Origin: Corbicula japonica
Taxonomy: Eukaryota > Mollusca > Bivalvia > Venerida > Cyrenidae
Length of the DNA: 64,000 nt
Direction: 5' to 3'
NCBI GenBank assembly: GCA_038501625.1
Contig: JAZAYU010000012.1
Coordinates: 12,054,993-12,118,992 of the forward strand
Shown here: positions 15,701 through 26,930 of the stretch, piece after piece
Layout: each line of letters opens with the position of its first letter
How positions within the stretch are numbered: position 1 is the stretch's first letter
Position numbers and translations under genes: made by a program
Notes under the pieces: generated by a model
The model's input: the letters and a program-made list of their open reading frames with translations, nothing else
Database searches by the model: none
What the model was told of the DNA's origin: nothing

Positions 15701-18700
15701 CCAATTTCTGAACTCGTCCGAGAAAGCATTGGGACAAACAACCTGATTAAGTTTCATGAAAATCGGAGCAAAAATTTGATCACTAGTGTGTTAACAAGAA
15801 AATTCTATTTTTATTAACAGTGACCTAGTTTTTGAACCCAGATGACCCATAATCGAACTCGTCTGAGAAATCATTAGGACAAACATCCTGACCAAGTTTC
15901 ATGACAATCAGAGCAAAATTGTGACCGCTAGAGTGTTAACAAGAAAATTCTATTTTAAGCAACAGTGACCTAGTGTTTGGACCCAGATGACACATATTTG
16001 AACTCGTCCGAGAAATCATTGGGACAAACATCCTGACCAAGTTTCATGACAATCGGAGCAAAAATGTGACCGCTAGAGTGTTAACAAGAAAATTCTATAT
16101 ATAGTAACAGTGACCTAGTTTTTGGACCCAGATGACCCATATTCGAACTCGTCCAAGAAATCATTGGGACAAACATCCTGACCAAGTTTCATGACAATCG
16201 GAGCAAAAATGTGACCGCTAGAGTGTTAACAAGAAAATTCTATTTTTAGTAACAGATACCTAGTTTTTGGACCCAGATGACCCATATTCGAACTCGTCCG
16301 AGAAATCAATGGGACAAACATCCTGACCAAGTTTCATGACAATTGGAGCAAAAATGTGACCGCTAGAGTGTTAACAAGAAAATTCTATTTTTAGTAACAG
16401 TGACCTAGTGTTTGGACCCAAATAACCAATTTCTGAACTCGTCCGAGAAATCATTGGGACAAACATCCTGACCAAGTTTCATGACAATCGGAGCAAAAAT
16501 GTGACCGCTAGAGTGTTAACAAGAAAATTCTATTTTTAGTAACAGTGACCTAGTTTTTGGACCCAGATGACCCATATTCGAACTCGTCCGCGAAAGCATT
16601 GGAACAAACATCCTGAACAAGTTTCATGACAATCGGAGCAAAAATGTGACCGCTAGAGTGTTAACAAACTAAGTGTGGATGGACGACGGACATTCATCGA
16701 TCCTAATAGCTCACCCTGAGCCAGCTCAGGTGAGCTAAAAAAACTTGCAATTTTTTAATATTAGATGCTATCTGTGATTAAGTATACAAAATCCAAATTA
16801 TAAAAAACAAATACTGACTGGCAAACTGATTTCCATCCAGGAAAGAGATTGTGTAAAAATGAGAGTAGAAGCTAGTTACCCATATCTCCTGACGGCGTGT
16901 CATATGAATACTTTGGTGGGGTGTTGGTGTTTGCAGCGGTACGCTCTCCGACTTCAGGGTTGTACGGAGGAGGTGGCGACTCTGCATCATACCCGTATCC
17001 AGCTTCCTGAAATATTGAAATATTTATATCTGTTTGTTTGTTTAAATTTAGTTTCAGTTTCTTTTAAATAAGTTTTAGTTTTTCCATAAAATTTCAACAA
17101 AAAATTGTTCCTGAAAAAATATCCCAAGCCGTTACACCTATGTACATGTATTGGCTTCATCCCAAACAATAAAATCAGGTAAAAAAAGTGCAGCCATTAC
17201 TTGAGCAATTATTAAATGGTATATACCAGAAGTGGTTGAATGAAAAATAAGGATCTAAGAGATACACTCACCCAAAGTTCTAATTGGTCACTTTTTGTCG
17301 GACCGGGTCATTTTCATTAGAAAGACACTGACTCAGCTCTTTATTTGTGATCAGTTGCAAGCAGCATTCTTCAATTTAAGCTTGAATCTTGTAATAATTG
17401 ATTTTGGAATATTTTGGCGTGAGTTATCCCAATATTGCTAAAAATGCATTTCCTTCAGTTTATTGTCAAGCAACCAAAGAATAGCTCTAAATCGTTTATG
17501 TTTTAATAAGACCCCACCTGAGTAGGAAAAACAAAGAATCTTATTAATTTGCAGCAATTTTGTTGAAATAAATTCCTTTAAAGTACCTGATTTTACAATT
17601 ACCTCCCTTTCAATTAAAGACTGTTCTAATTTTATGGTATTAGATTCATTTAAGAAAACAATCAATAAAGATTAAAAAGACATTTAGTAATTGATTCCAA
17701 GTCACGACTTCTCTTGACATTATAGGGAAGAAATGAAACTACCATATTTGTAAACAAATACAATTGATGACCAATTACTTAATTAGAGCTTTGGGTGAGT
17801 GTATTGGCATTTTGCTATTTTCTGACTTTTAAATCCACAAAATTCCAAAATGGAAGAAGTACACATGACTTAGTCGTAAGTATTCTGTGCCAGAAAAACT
17901 TATGTTTGATAGTTTAGGTAATTAAGTATTTCCAAAGAAATCATTTGGCAGATAATTTTTAAGTAAAAAACTATATTTTCAGTTACATTTATCAATGTCT
18001 TATTTTAAGTTTCAAATTTTATAACAAGACTTTTAGTAGACCTGTGATAAATGCCTCAAGCCTTAACCGAGAAAGTAAATTTGTGAATATTTCACGTAAC
18101 CTTGACATTGAAACTGGAAACCTGCACAAGTCATGAAATAATATCATGCCATACACAATACTGATCATTTTCCAAACACAATTTCACAGCTAAAATATGA
18201 ACTTGATGTGTAAAAAAAATCTGCCAGGGGCCTCAATTTGCTACCTTGACTGGCAGTAACAACAGTTTAAGTCTGAGACAAGTCTCTCGGCCAATAAGAC
18301 ATTATTGTTATCTCATTAGTTATACTTTTTTTCAAATTTCCTATATGCACGAACAAGTTACAAATCAATGGACAAAATATCTAATGCTTGATTATACACT
18401 GAAAAACGTCTTTAAAATGTCCCAAATGTACTTAGGTTTTCCTCTACTTTGTCACTTGATAGCAGAAAATATGGTTAAATTCTCCTGAAAATTACACATG
18501 TATGAAAACATCCACTTTTCTCATATAAAACAAGTACAGTAACAGGGCTTTTTCAGGGGTTTTGGGGAAAAAGGCCCCTGCTAAAATTGGGAAATTTTTT
18601 TCACGGTATACACTGGTTTTAAACAGGTTGCATACATAAATTCAACGAAAGTAGGTTTCACAGATCACTGATCAAAAGTAAACAAACTAATGATGTAATT

Positions 18701-21700
18701 TGAAAAGTCCCTTGATTTTATATGTACATGTATTCTCTTTTTTGTTTCTATTTTATAGGCAAAACAGTTATTTCTGTTGAAATGGGATTTTTTCTTGAAA
18801 TTGTGAATTATTTTCTTGAAATTGGGAAAAATGATCCCTTTTTGGCATTGGGAATGGGGCCCATTATCGGCCCCGTGAGACTAGATAAAAAAGCCAGGAG
18901 TAAAATGCTCACAAAGTCTACCACAAAAGACAACCCTCATAATAACACCACTATTACAATGTTTATTTATACAGTTTTGCATTATTTTTTAACCCTGAAA
19001 TTAAGAACAGCATGAAAAACATTTTCGTGGACATTAGATAAGTCTCCCATATTTTCATGGTCTTATACTATCTGTGTTAATCATGTTATTTACCATTATT
19101 TGTTGGCAATACAAATGTATTGTCCAACAGTATTGACCTGGCACCCTTGCATTTTACCCCGTATTTGTTAAATTTCGTATGTGTTATGATCTACTTCGAA
19201 TCGGTAGTCCGGCATCTACATACATCACTGACGTGTAAATTAGATACAGTCCAGTCGCGATACTACGAATAGGCATCGGACCAAGCCGATTATTCGTAGT
19301 ATCGCATTTTTCGTAGTATCGCATTTTTGACATTTGGTTGTTGATACCGTCGCAAATCGTCAATGTCGTTATATGACGTAATGTGTTATTGCTGTTATAT
19401 GTCAAGGTCAATAAATAAAAAGGCAAAATTTAGAACATTTCGATGTATTTTATTGTGAAATCATGGATCAATCAATACATTTAAATAAATAGCACATTTT
19501 TAAATTACATAAAAATTACATAAAAAAGCACATCATGAATCTTCAATTACATGCATAACGTAAAACACATTCAGGTTCACAGTTTCTACAAAGCATTACG
19601 TCCCTCATCAATCACACTTTCAACAATCGCCTGTCCAGAAAATCTCTCTAGTGATGCCTGTTTTCGATCGCACATAACGCGAATCTTTTTGTTCATCAGT
19701 TCTTTAGACATCGCCGCTACAGCTGACGCCCCTTTTCAACTTCTATAATAGCCTGGTACTTGAACTCAATAGTACGCACCTTTCGTCGCTTTACTCCCGT
19801 TTTTCCCGTCGCGGACATTTCCTATCCAGCTATCCTCCCGGTTGACCCGGTCCCTTCACTGGATTACTAGGAAATCGTAAATTGATAAAATTCTGATTCA
19901 GCTATCCTCCCAGTTAAAAACCGAGCCCTTCACTGAATTGCTCAGAATGCCGATATCAATTTACTGAAATATTAACTAAGATTCGCCATAGGAATAAGAT
20001 CATGCAGAATTAAATTGCAGAAGTAGAATGACAATCAACACAATTGTTTTAGATTATATACAAGTTTAAACCTTTGACATTTAATCACTCAAACTGTTTG
20101 TTACAAGCAAACACGCCCGCTGATTGTTTACAGAGCATATCGTGTCACAACAGCTTGGGTCGATAATTGCTCAACAATACAAATCACGGATATCGCTTGA
20201 AAAGGTGTGAAAATCACCCGTCAGACCGAAATTCGTTAAATTGCATCCTTGTTACACTGTAAATCAGCTGAAGGGACTGTCATAATTATTCGTTATATCG
20301 CATTTTTCGTTAAATCGCGTCTTCGTTGTATCGCATCTTTTTTATATTGAATAAAGAAGGAATTCGGACGGGACCGGCCGCCCAATTCGTAGTACACCGT
20401 TATTTCGTAGTATCGCGATTCGTAAAATCGCGACTCGACTGTAAATATATCAGTGCCAGGTCAATATTGTTGGACAATACTATTATAGTAATTTACATAA
20501 CATAATTTGTGAAGTCATGTCTTTAATGTACTTCTTAAGACTTTAATTAAATATTTTATGCTAACATTAGTCAAGTATGAAATATAGGATTTATCCGAAG
20601 TAATAAGGCTAAAAGTACATGTAGTACAACCAAAAATGAAAATATTTAGATTAAAGCCCAAGCCCTAAACTTAAGTAAGAATATACTATTAAAAAATCAT
20701 ATTTCTCCATATAGACACCAATATATAAACTCTCTAACAGAACACAAAAGGTCCAATCAAATTCTTTCTTATAGACGGGATTTTCCATGATATTGTTAAA
20801 TTATAGTTAACGAACTTTTAAGAAGCTAAATATAATGGAGCTATATTAAGCATCTACTTTTTGACGAAGCGACCACTTCATGTGCGATCTCTATTTCTGT
20901 GACGTTTCGGAAATCCTACTTTCGCTTTTAGTCGCACGGACCAAATTAATTTTAGTAAATTGAAATTTTATAAGCCCGAACTAATGCTGCAAATTTGTGC
21001 CTAGTTCCAAAAACATGTAATATTTCATACAAGAGCGGGTTAAATTGAAGTAATGCCGCTTTAATGAAACCACAATATCAAAAAGGGTTTGCTAACGTGG
21101 GTGTACACAATAGCTTGTTTAATATATAACATTAGAAATAGACCTTCAACATGATACTATCATTCTGTACAATCTAACCTAAAAATTTGAGGGTTCACAG
21201 CAAAGCTGTACTATCTACCCTAAACTATTCAATCTCCAATGTAATTATATTAACTGATAGAATAGTGTTGCACTGAACTCTCTGATAAATTATCTAATCA
21301 TCCTGGTAATACAATCCAATAATAACAGCTTCAATTATAATTTATCAAAGTTGAAAAAAAGTGAAAAAAGAGAATTATTTTCCTATGAGGATATAATAAC
21401 AAATTTACAAATTAAATTTCATGAAAATGTTGCCCATTTAGGGTTAAAATGTGGGAGTTGTTTATGAAAACAAAAAAAGAAAAACATTAAACTTTGTTTG
21501 TATTATAAATGTACATGTATGTTGCAGAATGATCTATAGGCATTTTACTTCCAATTTAGACTAGCCATGTGTAATCTGAGGCTGCATGAAATAAAAAAAA
21601 TTGTCTAATTGTTTCTTATCTGGCCTACTGCAAGCCCAGAAATCATTGCTACTGATATTTAGTTTTTTATGTGCTAGAATTGCCACAACGCTATTTCCAT

Positions 21701-23744
21701 AATATGGTGACAACATGCAAAAAATGGCGGTAAATGGTGAGTATGACCTTTCTTATTCACTTTGTAAACACTTGTTATCTATAATTTCAAAACCGGCGAA
21801 TGCATGCAGTTCACACAAAGTACAGGCTGTATTTTAATATGTTTGTTTGCTAAAAAATAACAAAAAAGGACTTGACTGTAGCACTTTTGGAGTGAGTACG
21901 AGTTGAATGTTCAAAAGCTGTTCATGAATAGTTTCATTGTTTTTTGTAATGTCTTTTGTTTTCAGTGATAAATTGGACCATAGGTTGAATATATCTTCTT
22001 TATGCATTCACAGTATATTTCTTTCTGAATACATTGGTACTTATACGGCTTTTGCACTAAGGTGACAATTTATATATATTATGGTCTCAAGTTAAAAATG
22101 ACTGCCCTTGTAAATATTCTTGTTTTTTTTTTATTTCAACCTTCTTGCGAATATACTATGCATTAAGTTTTAAGAAACAGTTACATGAAAAGTGCAGTTT
22201 ACTATTAAATGAACAACTGATTTTGACACACTTGGCTCAACATAGTTTTAAATAGCATTTCATTCATTTCTTATTAAAACTTATGAACAATACTTACATG
22301 TTTATTTTCATATGCATACCATTGTTTGGGAAGGATCAAAATGGGTACTGTTAAACTGTGTAAATGTCAAGTTGTGTGAGCAGTAAATATGCATTTCCAG
22401 TACTGAAAATAACAGGCTCAATTAAACCAAGCATACCACATTTTCATATTTGCCAAGTTCCATTACTTTCAAAGTTCCCTTCTTATCTATGTCATAATTG
22501 TAATTGATAGCTGGTCAGCTTGGGATGGAAAATCGCAAAATTTTACTGACGACCTACTTAAGTTAATCGGTTGTTTCCCTTTAGGACAGAAGAACACCTT
22601 TTAAAGCAGCTTAATCACTTGTTTTGCAGAAACAAAATTTAGGTTAATTATAAATTCTCCACTGTTTATTTGAGGTTGGAAAAGTCCCATTTCATAATAC
22701 ATGTCAATGATTAAATAGTTTTGTACTAAGCATCAACTCAAATAAATTATAATGTCAAAATCGAAGAGTGTCAACAAAATTTATAAAGGCTTCCATGGGT
22801 AGAACCATATGTTTTACAGTTGTCCCTTCTAATTTCATACACTCAGTAAGCGTTTTAGCTGATTCAGAACTATTTTCTTTAAATAAACATCAAAACTGGA
22901 CACTGGACAGTCCACAGTGTGACCATACAGTACCGCATTGTTTGTGACATCATTTTTGATATTATGGCAAAACTAAAACAACAACAATTCCAATCTTCAA
23001 AGCCTTGCAAGTATTTTATTAGTTCACAATTTTCAACAAAATTTAGGGCATCTATTAAAGAGGAAAGTTGAATACTACCCACAGATGTCAATACACTTTT
23101 CGCCTTGTGTCTATTTTTATCAGTGATTACCGACAAATACTTATAAATTTTCACTTTCAGTGTTTGCCCAGAATTACAGACAAAAGCAAACACAAGGCAA
23201 CAAATGTATTGATAACCATGGGTACAGTAGTGCAAAACATTCCCCTTAGAATGTGAATTTCATCATTCAGAAATGGCTAAGTAATAAAATACTTACGAGG
23301 CTTTAAAGATTTGAATCATTGAGATTGTTTACTATTTTTCTTGCCAGATCACAAACAACGTGGTATGGCCTCAGTGGTCCTGGAAATATTCGGAGATACA
23401 GGGCCGACGACTTTAGAGGGGTTGTTTCATTCAGTCGAAAACATCTCAAAAAAATCAGTGTCCATGTCAAAAGCACCTGTGGCGTCTACCGGTATATTTC
23501 AAAGGTCCAGAACACAGCACTGGATTTCGAAATAGGCCTAACTCATACGGATACTGACGGCGTGACGGAGAAGGAAATGTATCGGACACAAATAATTTAT
23601 CACACATAAACGCTTTAAAAGCAAACCATAAAATAAATAAACTATGCTAAAAACCGATACATGTATTAAGTCGCATACTTGTGACATGTTTGAACAATAG
23701 CAAGCAAATAAATCTTAACTTACCACATCTTTACTTGTTGCCAT
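582..23744 (-). CDS. TMEM272-like four-pass membrane protein (six coding exons)
   Basis: Assembled from six minus-strand exons: 23744-23724, 17006-16880, 4859-4749, 4263-4204, 3503-3297, 772-582 (stop TAA). All have AG/GT borders and all phases agree, giving 717 nt and 238 residues. The N-terminus is cytosolic-looking and proline-rich, with three PPxY motifs (PPPY 19-22, PPKY 37-40, PPSY 52-55), the usual ligands of WW domains such as those of NEDD4-type ubiquitin ligases. Four hydrophobic segments follow, at about 79-106, 119-137, 165-180 and 202-232; the last is very Cys-rich. The PPPSYDSLYG segment and the CPAE..IPIYLIVGG..G..KNL stretch resemble molluscan proteins annotated TMEM272-like. 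That family assignment is from memory, and the molecular role is unknown. Introns 1 and 2 (6.7 and 12 kb) are packed with repeats. A candidate AATAAA (reverse strand) lies at 438-443. The gene is head to head with MAT2B. Confidence 0.8.
838..1084. mobile_element. MITE-like repeat with TTAACCCTT ends
   Basis: Begins CTTAACCCTTCAACTCC and ends with the near inverse GGAGTTAAGGGTTAA. The inside has paired GTGTAGATCCAGATCAG-type half-palindromes. Related diverged copies are seen near 4925-5115, 29240-29400, 29690-29830, 35930-36280 and 37125-37235. No coding potential. Confidence 0.5.
1779..2996. mobile_element. Helentron/HINE-like element A with 145-bp tandem core
   Basis: Starts near TACCCCCACA. 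It carries about seven tandem units beginning TTAGTAACAGTGACCTTGAC (starts near 2051, 2191, 2326, 2471, 2615 and 2760; spacing 135-145 bp), then a GACC/GACA tetranucleotide tract (2890-2950). It ends in a hairpin whose arms are TATACCCCC and GGGGGTATA (about 2960-2992). It lies in the last intron of the TMEM272-like gene. Assignment to HINEs rests on architecture only. Confidence 0.6.
2890..2950. repeat. Tetranucleotide (CCGA)n/(CAGA)n tract
   Basis: Short GACC and GACA repeats directly before the 3' hairpin of element A. Confidence 0.9.
3297..3503 (-). CDS. TMEM272-like exon 5
   Basis: Acceptor TTGTCAG, donor GTAAGT. Encodes the CPAE motif, TM2, a charged loop rich in Lys, Asp and Glu (about residues 145-157) and the start of TM3. 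Confidence 0.85.
4204..4263 (-). CDS. TMEM272-like exon 4
   Basis: A 60-nt exon (acceptor TTTCAG, donor GTAAGT) that encodes most of TM1. Phase 1 on both sides, so skipping it would keep the frame but delete the membrane segment. Confidence 0.8.
4749..4859 (-). CDS. TMEM272-like exon 3
   Basis: Acceptor GTCTAG, donor GTATGT. Encodes the third PPxY and the SYDSLYGKVK segment, then a lysine-containing amphipathic stretch leading into TM1. Confidence 0.8.
5387..6250. mobile_element. MITE with TA target duplication (Tc1/mariner/pogo-like)
   Basis: Inverted ends CTGTATAAGTGG with GTTCGC/TTTCGC just inside, flanked on both sides by TA. Length 864 bp, AT-rich with scattered CGCGAAA words, no ORF. 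It lies in intron 2 of the TMEM272-like gene. Confidence 0.55.
6689..8397. mobile_element. HINE-like element B, 145-bp array with TGACCTTGACCTTTGACCT
   Basis: Begins near GCATGTCTCCCCCC, ends in a hairpin (ATGTCTCCCCC / GGGGGGAGACAT, 8367-8395), and has an ACGG tract just before it (8317-8355). Between them lie eleven tandem monomers. Motif starts at 7466, 7611, 7756, 7901, 8046 and 8191 are spaced exactly 145 bp; one earlier gap is 138 bp because of a 7-bp deletion. Units are over 90% alike towards the right end, suggesting recent homogenisation. Confidence 0.7.
8735..9142 (+). mobile_element. TTAA-flanked MITE, copy 1
   Basis: About 400 bp bounded by TTAA, beginning AGCAGCATTACTTCAATT and ending AGGGCTGGGGCT. 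The second copy, at 20651-21064, is in inverted orientation and aligns over its whole length. A TTAA target suggests piggyBac- or Kolobok-type mobilisation. Confidence 0.65.
9143..9779. other. Intron 2 stretch with degraded TGACCTTGAC repeats
   Basis: Two degenerate copies of the TGTGACCTTGAC unit (about 9178 and 9308). An 80-codon open stretch at 9535-9777 has no recognisable similarity and is probably chance. Confidence 0.35.
9780..11223. mobile_element. Long-inverted-repeat (foldback) element
   Basis: Two arms of about 460 bp (9780-10245 and 10755-11223) are near-inverse copies around a 500-bp centre. The ends are CACTGC and GCAGTG, and the flanks TGACG/TGACC look like a 5-bp target duplication with one change. 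Each arm carries ATGGC[T/C]GCCCAAAATCGCCG followed by GTAAGT (left arm 9826-9851), i.e. a start codon with a ready splice donor. No transposase is seen. Confidence 0.6.
11224..12522. other. Intron 2 stretch, no gene
   Basis: The start (11225-11400) holds a degraded unit related to the TGACC arrays (CCTACTGACCCCATAATC). The remainder is AT-rich with no coherent exon. Confidence 0.35.
12523..12546. repeat. Poly(G) tract, 24 G
   Basis: Uninterrupted run of 24 G, followed by CTGGGAGGGGGGAG. On the transcribed minus strand it reads as poly(C) in intron 2. It is a plausible G-quadruplex or a sequencing-prone site. Confidence 0.9.
13121..13540. repeat. Three 145-bp tandem units
   Basis: Units start CTATTTTTAGCAACAGTGACC at about 13121, 13266 and 13410 (spacing 144-145 bp). 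They share the AACAGTGACC core with elements A and C. No clear hairpin ends were found, so this may be a fragment of a HINE-like element. Confidence 0.6.
13561..15037. other. Intron 2 stretch, no gene
   Basis: AT-rich, with A-runs at 13908-13922 and 14164-14190. No exon, RNA gene or clear repeat boundary is visible. Confidence 0.35.
15038..15457 (-). mobile_element. hAT5-like MITE, copy 1
   Basis: 420 bp with CAGTG...CACTG ends and a perfect 5-bp target duplication TCAAT (15033-15037 and 15458-15462). Inside are GGGGGAAGGGGGTCGC and AAAGGGGGAATTTTT. It is the inverted equivalent of 28801-29218. The hAT5 label is from CAGTG ends plus a 5-bp duplication. Confidence 0.65.
15463..16738 (-). mobile_element. 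HINE-like element C with exact 145-bp array
   Basis: The left end carries AACAAGAGGGCCATGATGGC (hairpin AGGGCCAT/ATGGCCCT) and CGCTCACCTGAG. The right end is a hairpin, AGCTCACC..TGAGC / GCTCAGGTGAGCT (16710-16737), next to GGACGACGGAC. Core units start AAGAAAATTC at 15651, 15796, 15941, 16086, 16231, 16376 and 16521, each exactly 145 bp apart. It inserted beside the hAT5-like MITE. Confidence 0.7.
16880..17006 (-). CDS. TMEM272-like exon 2
   Basis: Acceptor TTTCAG, donor GTAACT. Encodes residues 8-49 plus one base: Tyr/Pro-rich, with PPPY and PPKY motifs. The phase (0 in, 1 out) joins cleanly to exon 3. Confidence 0.75.
17265..17801. mobile_element. Tc1/mariner-like MITE
   Basis: TIR CACTCACCCAAAG[T/C]TCTAAT at both ends, TA flanking on both sides, 537 bp. 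No transposase remains. It lies in intron 1 of the TMEM272-like gene. Confidence 0.65.
17802..19117. other. Intron 1 stretch with a degraded hAT-like repeat
   Basis: About 18541-18875 contains GGGGTTTTGGGGAAAAAGG and GGGAATGGGGCCCATTATC, resembling the G-rich interiors of the hAT5-like MITEs. Boundaries are not clear. Otherwise AT-rich without exons. Confidence 0.35.
19247..20441. mobile_element. pogo/Tigger-like element, decayed
   Basis: TIRs CAGTC[C/G]AGTCGCGAT and TA flanks (19245-19246, 20442-20443). It holds many TACGAAT/GTAGTATCGC subterminal words and, on the minus strand, a broken CENP-B-type N-terminal domain (19717-19818). Outside it a 27-bp inverted repeat with one mismatch (19118-19144, 20453-20479) suggests it landed within another inverted-repeat element. 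Confidence 0.7.
19717..19818 (-). pseudogene. pogo transposase N-terminal remnant
   Basis: A 33-codon stretch starts MSATGKTGVKRRKVRTIEF and continues with KYQAIIEVEKG, the pattern of the pogo/CENP-B helix-turn-helix. A stop follows at once; after a frame change a short open stretch continues to about 19570. No DDE domain is present, so it cannot be active. Confidence 0.6.
20651..21064 (-). mobile_element. TTAA-flanked MITE, copy 2
   Basis: Inverted, full-length relative of 8735-9142, also bounded by TTAA. It lies in intron 1 of the TMEM272-like gene. Confidence 0.65.
21065..23723. other. Rest of intron 1, no gene
   Basis: AT-rich. A partial inverted pair around 23080-23230 (GTCAATACACTTTTCGCCTTGTG and its near inverse) accounts for the overlapping open frames on both strands there. 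No exon with fitting phase was found. Confidence 0.35.
23724..23744 (-). CDS. TMEM272-like exon 1 (start exon, 7 codons)
   Basis: Encodes MATSKDV and ends at a consensus GTAAGT donor in phase 0. The start is chosen because it is the only in-frame ATG before the donor and the phase fits the acceptor at 17006. It is a micro-exon of 21 coding nt, so ab initio gene finders could miss it. Confidence 0.65.
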
Positions 23745-23768
23745 TTTTGTTGTTTTTAGAGACAAACA

Positions 23769-23820
23769 GTCTGGTTCCCGATCCTTTCAACAGTACTTTT
23801 GTAGGGATCGGGAACCAGAC
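23769..23820. promoter_or_regulatory. Perfect 16-bp hairpin in the 5' leader of the TMEM272-like gene
   Basis: GTCTGGTTCCCGATCC at 23769-23784 and its exact inverse at 23805-23820, with a 20-nt loop. It starts 25 bp upstream of the start codon. As RNA it would be a very stable 5' UTR stem; as DNA, a palindromic site in the shared 5' region. Confidence 0.6.
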
Positions 23821-26159
23821 AGTGACCAGACCTAGACCAGACTCATGAAACTAATGATTGGGTACGGCAATCTCTGTTCGTTAGCTCTTATCACAGCGCC
23901 AAGGCACAAGAGTTAAGACCCAGTGTTTCGATATTGTTTCATTTTCTTTCTTTCTTCAAATAATATGCAGCCACAGAGAACAAAGATTTCATTTTTAATC
24001 AAATATTTTCACTACTTCCGGCGTTTTTCGCTTTTTTGGCGTTTTTCGGTCTTTATATGCACCGCTATAAGATGTATTGTATAGTGGATTTTGGTGTGGA
24101 ATGAAAGTCACGAACTTGTAGTTAGAGAATGAAAGTCACGAAATTGTAGGTTAGACCACCGGACGGACAGACGGACATAATGTTTTAACTAAATAGACGG
24201 ACAGACGGACCATCTATGGATTGTGACAATCAGCGTTAGTAAACAAGACACACTTAATAAACAATTATGTTATACCATCACAGAATAATACTACAGAAAG
24301 AAAATACCAAAGTTATTCATTTATAATGACCGAGTAGAAAAGGCAATACGAGTAAATTTATGCCACAATAAGGGAGAATAATTCCCTTACAAAACTGACT
24401 GTCAGAAATGAGCTCTAACGTTTCTTAGACTACCGACTTTAATTAGACTACGCGTCAGATTTTATATCATGCACAGTCATGTGACGGTAACTAACAAAAA
24501 AGTTTTCAATGACCAATGGGAATCTATATAATTAAAAGTTGTTTTACCAAACGAGATATTTAAATTAAATATTTAAAATGGCTGTCACACATGAGTATAA
24601 GATTTAAACAGGTCTTCATATAACAGCAGTGAACAACAAATGTACGACCGTGCGTGATTTTGGATCTTCATTAGTCTCAATAATTCGACTGCAAGCACAG
24701 ACCCATTATCATACTGACTTTTTACAGATGTCTGTACGTCTCAAGCAGTTACGATGAAAACTGTGGTGGAAATCGCACTGCTTAAATTCCCATTTTTTTC
24801 ACTGCAACTTGAAAATTTCAGCACTGCTAAGTTCATTTGTTGTTATAAAACATAAATATACTCTAAAGTATCAATCAAATAAAAAATATTACACAAATTG
24901 TAAAGATGTGGGGCTTGATGAATAATGTAAATCAAGTAGGCTTTCACAAATGTGAATGTATAACACAACACGTAATTGGAATTAGCTTTCCAGGTATGTA
25001 ATTTTTTAAAAGATACATAAGGTTTAAAAAACTATTTGAAGCCGTTAAAAGTTGCGACAGGATTCTGGTCGCTGGCATATAGACATAGAAGGAAAATTTT
25101 CCGCATTGATTTGAATGCTAAATGGGTTGTGCGCGAAGGACGAAGATTGCATATATAGAAAAGTCCTTGTTGCGCACAAATAGTTGTGCTAGATCTTCAT
25201 ATAAACCGAGAATAAAACTGAGCTATTTATGTCAAATATTTAATAATAATAATTTTGGGTGTATAGCAGTGACATGTCGATATAATAAGTTAATTATTTC
25301 CTTGATGTTGACACTTGACAGGAAAATATTAAGGCAGGATTTTGCTTTTTATGGCATTGCATAAGCGCCAATGAATCCTTACTTTGGAGCTACATGTGGC
25401 CTGCGGACCCAGCTCCTACGCAATAATATATAACTATTGCTTGATGGAAATTGATTACGTAACGTGTTCGAGAAGAGAAGATCCAGATCAGTTTGACCTT
25501 CTTGCAGTCTAATCGGGATCTGCACTAAAATATTCGGTGGAAATCTCCAGATATACAATGAAATGTTTTGGCAGGCCTGTAATAATAGTTTTCTACGAGA
25601 GCCATAATTTAAAGATGAAGAACTATTGTTTCTGCCGAGAAATATGGTTCTAAAGTAAGAACTGTTTTTTCACCAAGAACTATACATGGTTCTCGATTGG
25701 TAATCCCCGGTTCTCTTTAGGAACTGTGGTTTTATAGTTCTCGGCCAGGATAAACAGTTCTCGTAATAATTGTGTTGCCTTTATATGAATTAATGCTCAC
25801 CAGATAAAACTGTTTGTCTACTTAAGTAATGACATGCGAAGTGAGGCAGTCCAAAATTTAATTCTGTTTTTTCCGTATATGTCCGTAAGATCGGAGTAAT
25901 ACGGTACGTTACCGGCCAAAATAACGTTTACCGTTACACCGCTTAACCTGTCAATATTTGTTTCGTTTGTATGCTTCTTCCTTAACCATGTTTAGGCTTT
26001 AAAAAGTCGTTGACATCTATTATCGTGATATCGCTTAAAAAGAATTTGATTTAATTTAACGCATGCCACATCAAGGAAAATATTTTGTTACAGTTTTATA
26101 TGATTGATCTTATTAGTTTGACTGTCTCGCTGTCTGTAAAAAATTAATAATTACTCAAT
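23821..26159. other. Head-to-head intergenic region, left part
   Basis: Probably holds the TMEM272-like promoter. It includes GGACGGACAGACGGAC tracts (24160-24210) and an inverted-repeat region with repeated AGAACT words (25590-25760, ends ACGAGA/TCTCGT). No coding exon could be supported. Confidence 0.35.
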
Positions 26160-26749
26160 CAGGTCTAGGAAACGGCTATTTTTACAGACAGTCTGTAAAT
26201 TTACTGACTTTCAGTTTATTTATAGATAAGTACATCTGTAAATTTACGGACAAGGGTTGTTTCAAAAGGTGTCAAAAATTAAAATCTTGGTTCTACACCA
26301 CACTGGGGTAAACGTTAATGAAAATCTACAAATAAATTAGTATTTCTTATTGTAAATAAACATAACTTTTTAAAGAGATCATTATTATGTTCCAATGATT
26401 ATGTGAAATGTTGTTAGGTCATCAATGACTATGTTGGAGAGGAAATACCAGTGTGAACAAACTTCAACCATTTATATTTAGGCCGAGTCTATTGCCACGT
26501 ATGTGTCACAATGTAAAAGCTGTCTATTGCCACGTACGTGTCAATAAGAGTACCCCGTTATATTTATGTCCTATGCTATACTCTTTTCTATCAGAATCAA
26601 CAAAAATGCTTTAGATTTGTGAATTTCTAAAATGTGTCAACTTTTGTATCAACCTTTGTCCATAAATTTACAGACCCATTTATCTATAAATATACTGACA
26701 TTCTGTAAATTTACAGACAGTCCATAAAAACAGCCGTTTCCTAGACCTG
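26160..26749. mobile_element. MITE with 50-bp TIRs
   Basis: Ends CAGGTCTAGGAAACGGCT with TGTAAATTTACAGA words just inside each end. 590 bp, non-coding. No target duplication was clear. Confidence 0.55.
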
Positions 26750-26930
26750 TCAGTTGCAGCTCTACTGATAGTCCTATAAATATGATGTCGTAAATGCTTA
26801 TTTATCAGTTTTTATTTTATGGCAATTACGACAATAAATGAAAAATATAAAATGTCAAATTATTAAATGTTAAAGGTTAAAGAAGCATGCCTTCCTCTAA
26901 ATATTTGGGGTACTCTAGTGATAGACTTGA

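Noticed and set aside
24571..24600. ATGGCTGTCACACATGAG as MAT2B start exon
   Set aside because: The frame stops after nine codons and there is no good donor before the stop.
24906..24994. Possible first exon of MAT2B (ATGTGGGGCTTGATG... ending CCAG before GTATGT)
   Set aside because: Donor phase does not fit the acceptor at 28317; joining them gives a stop at once.
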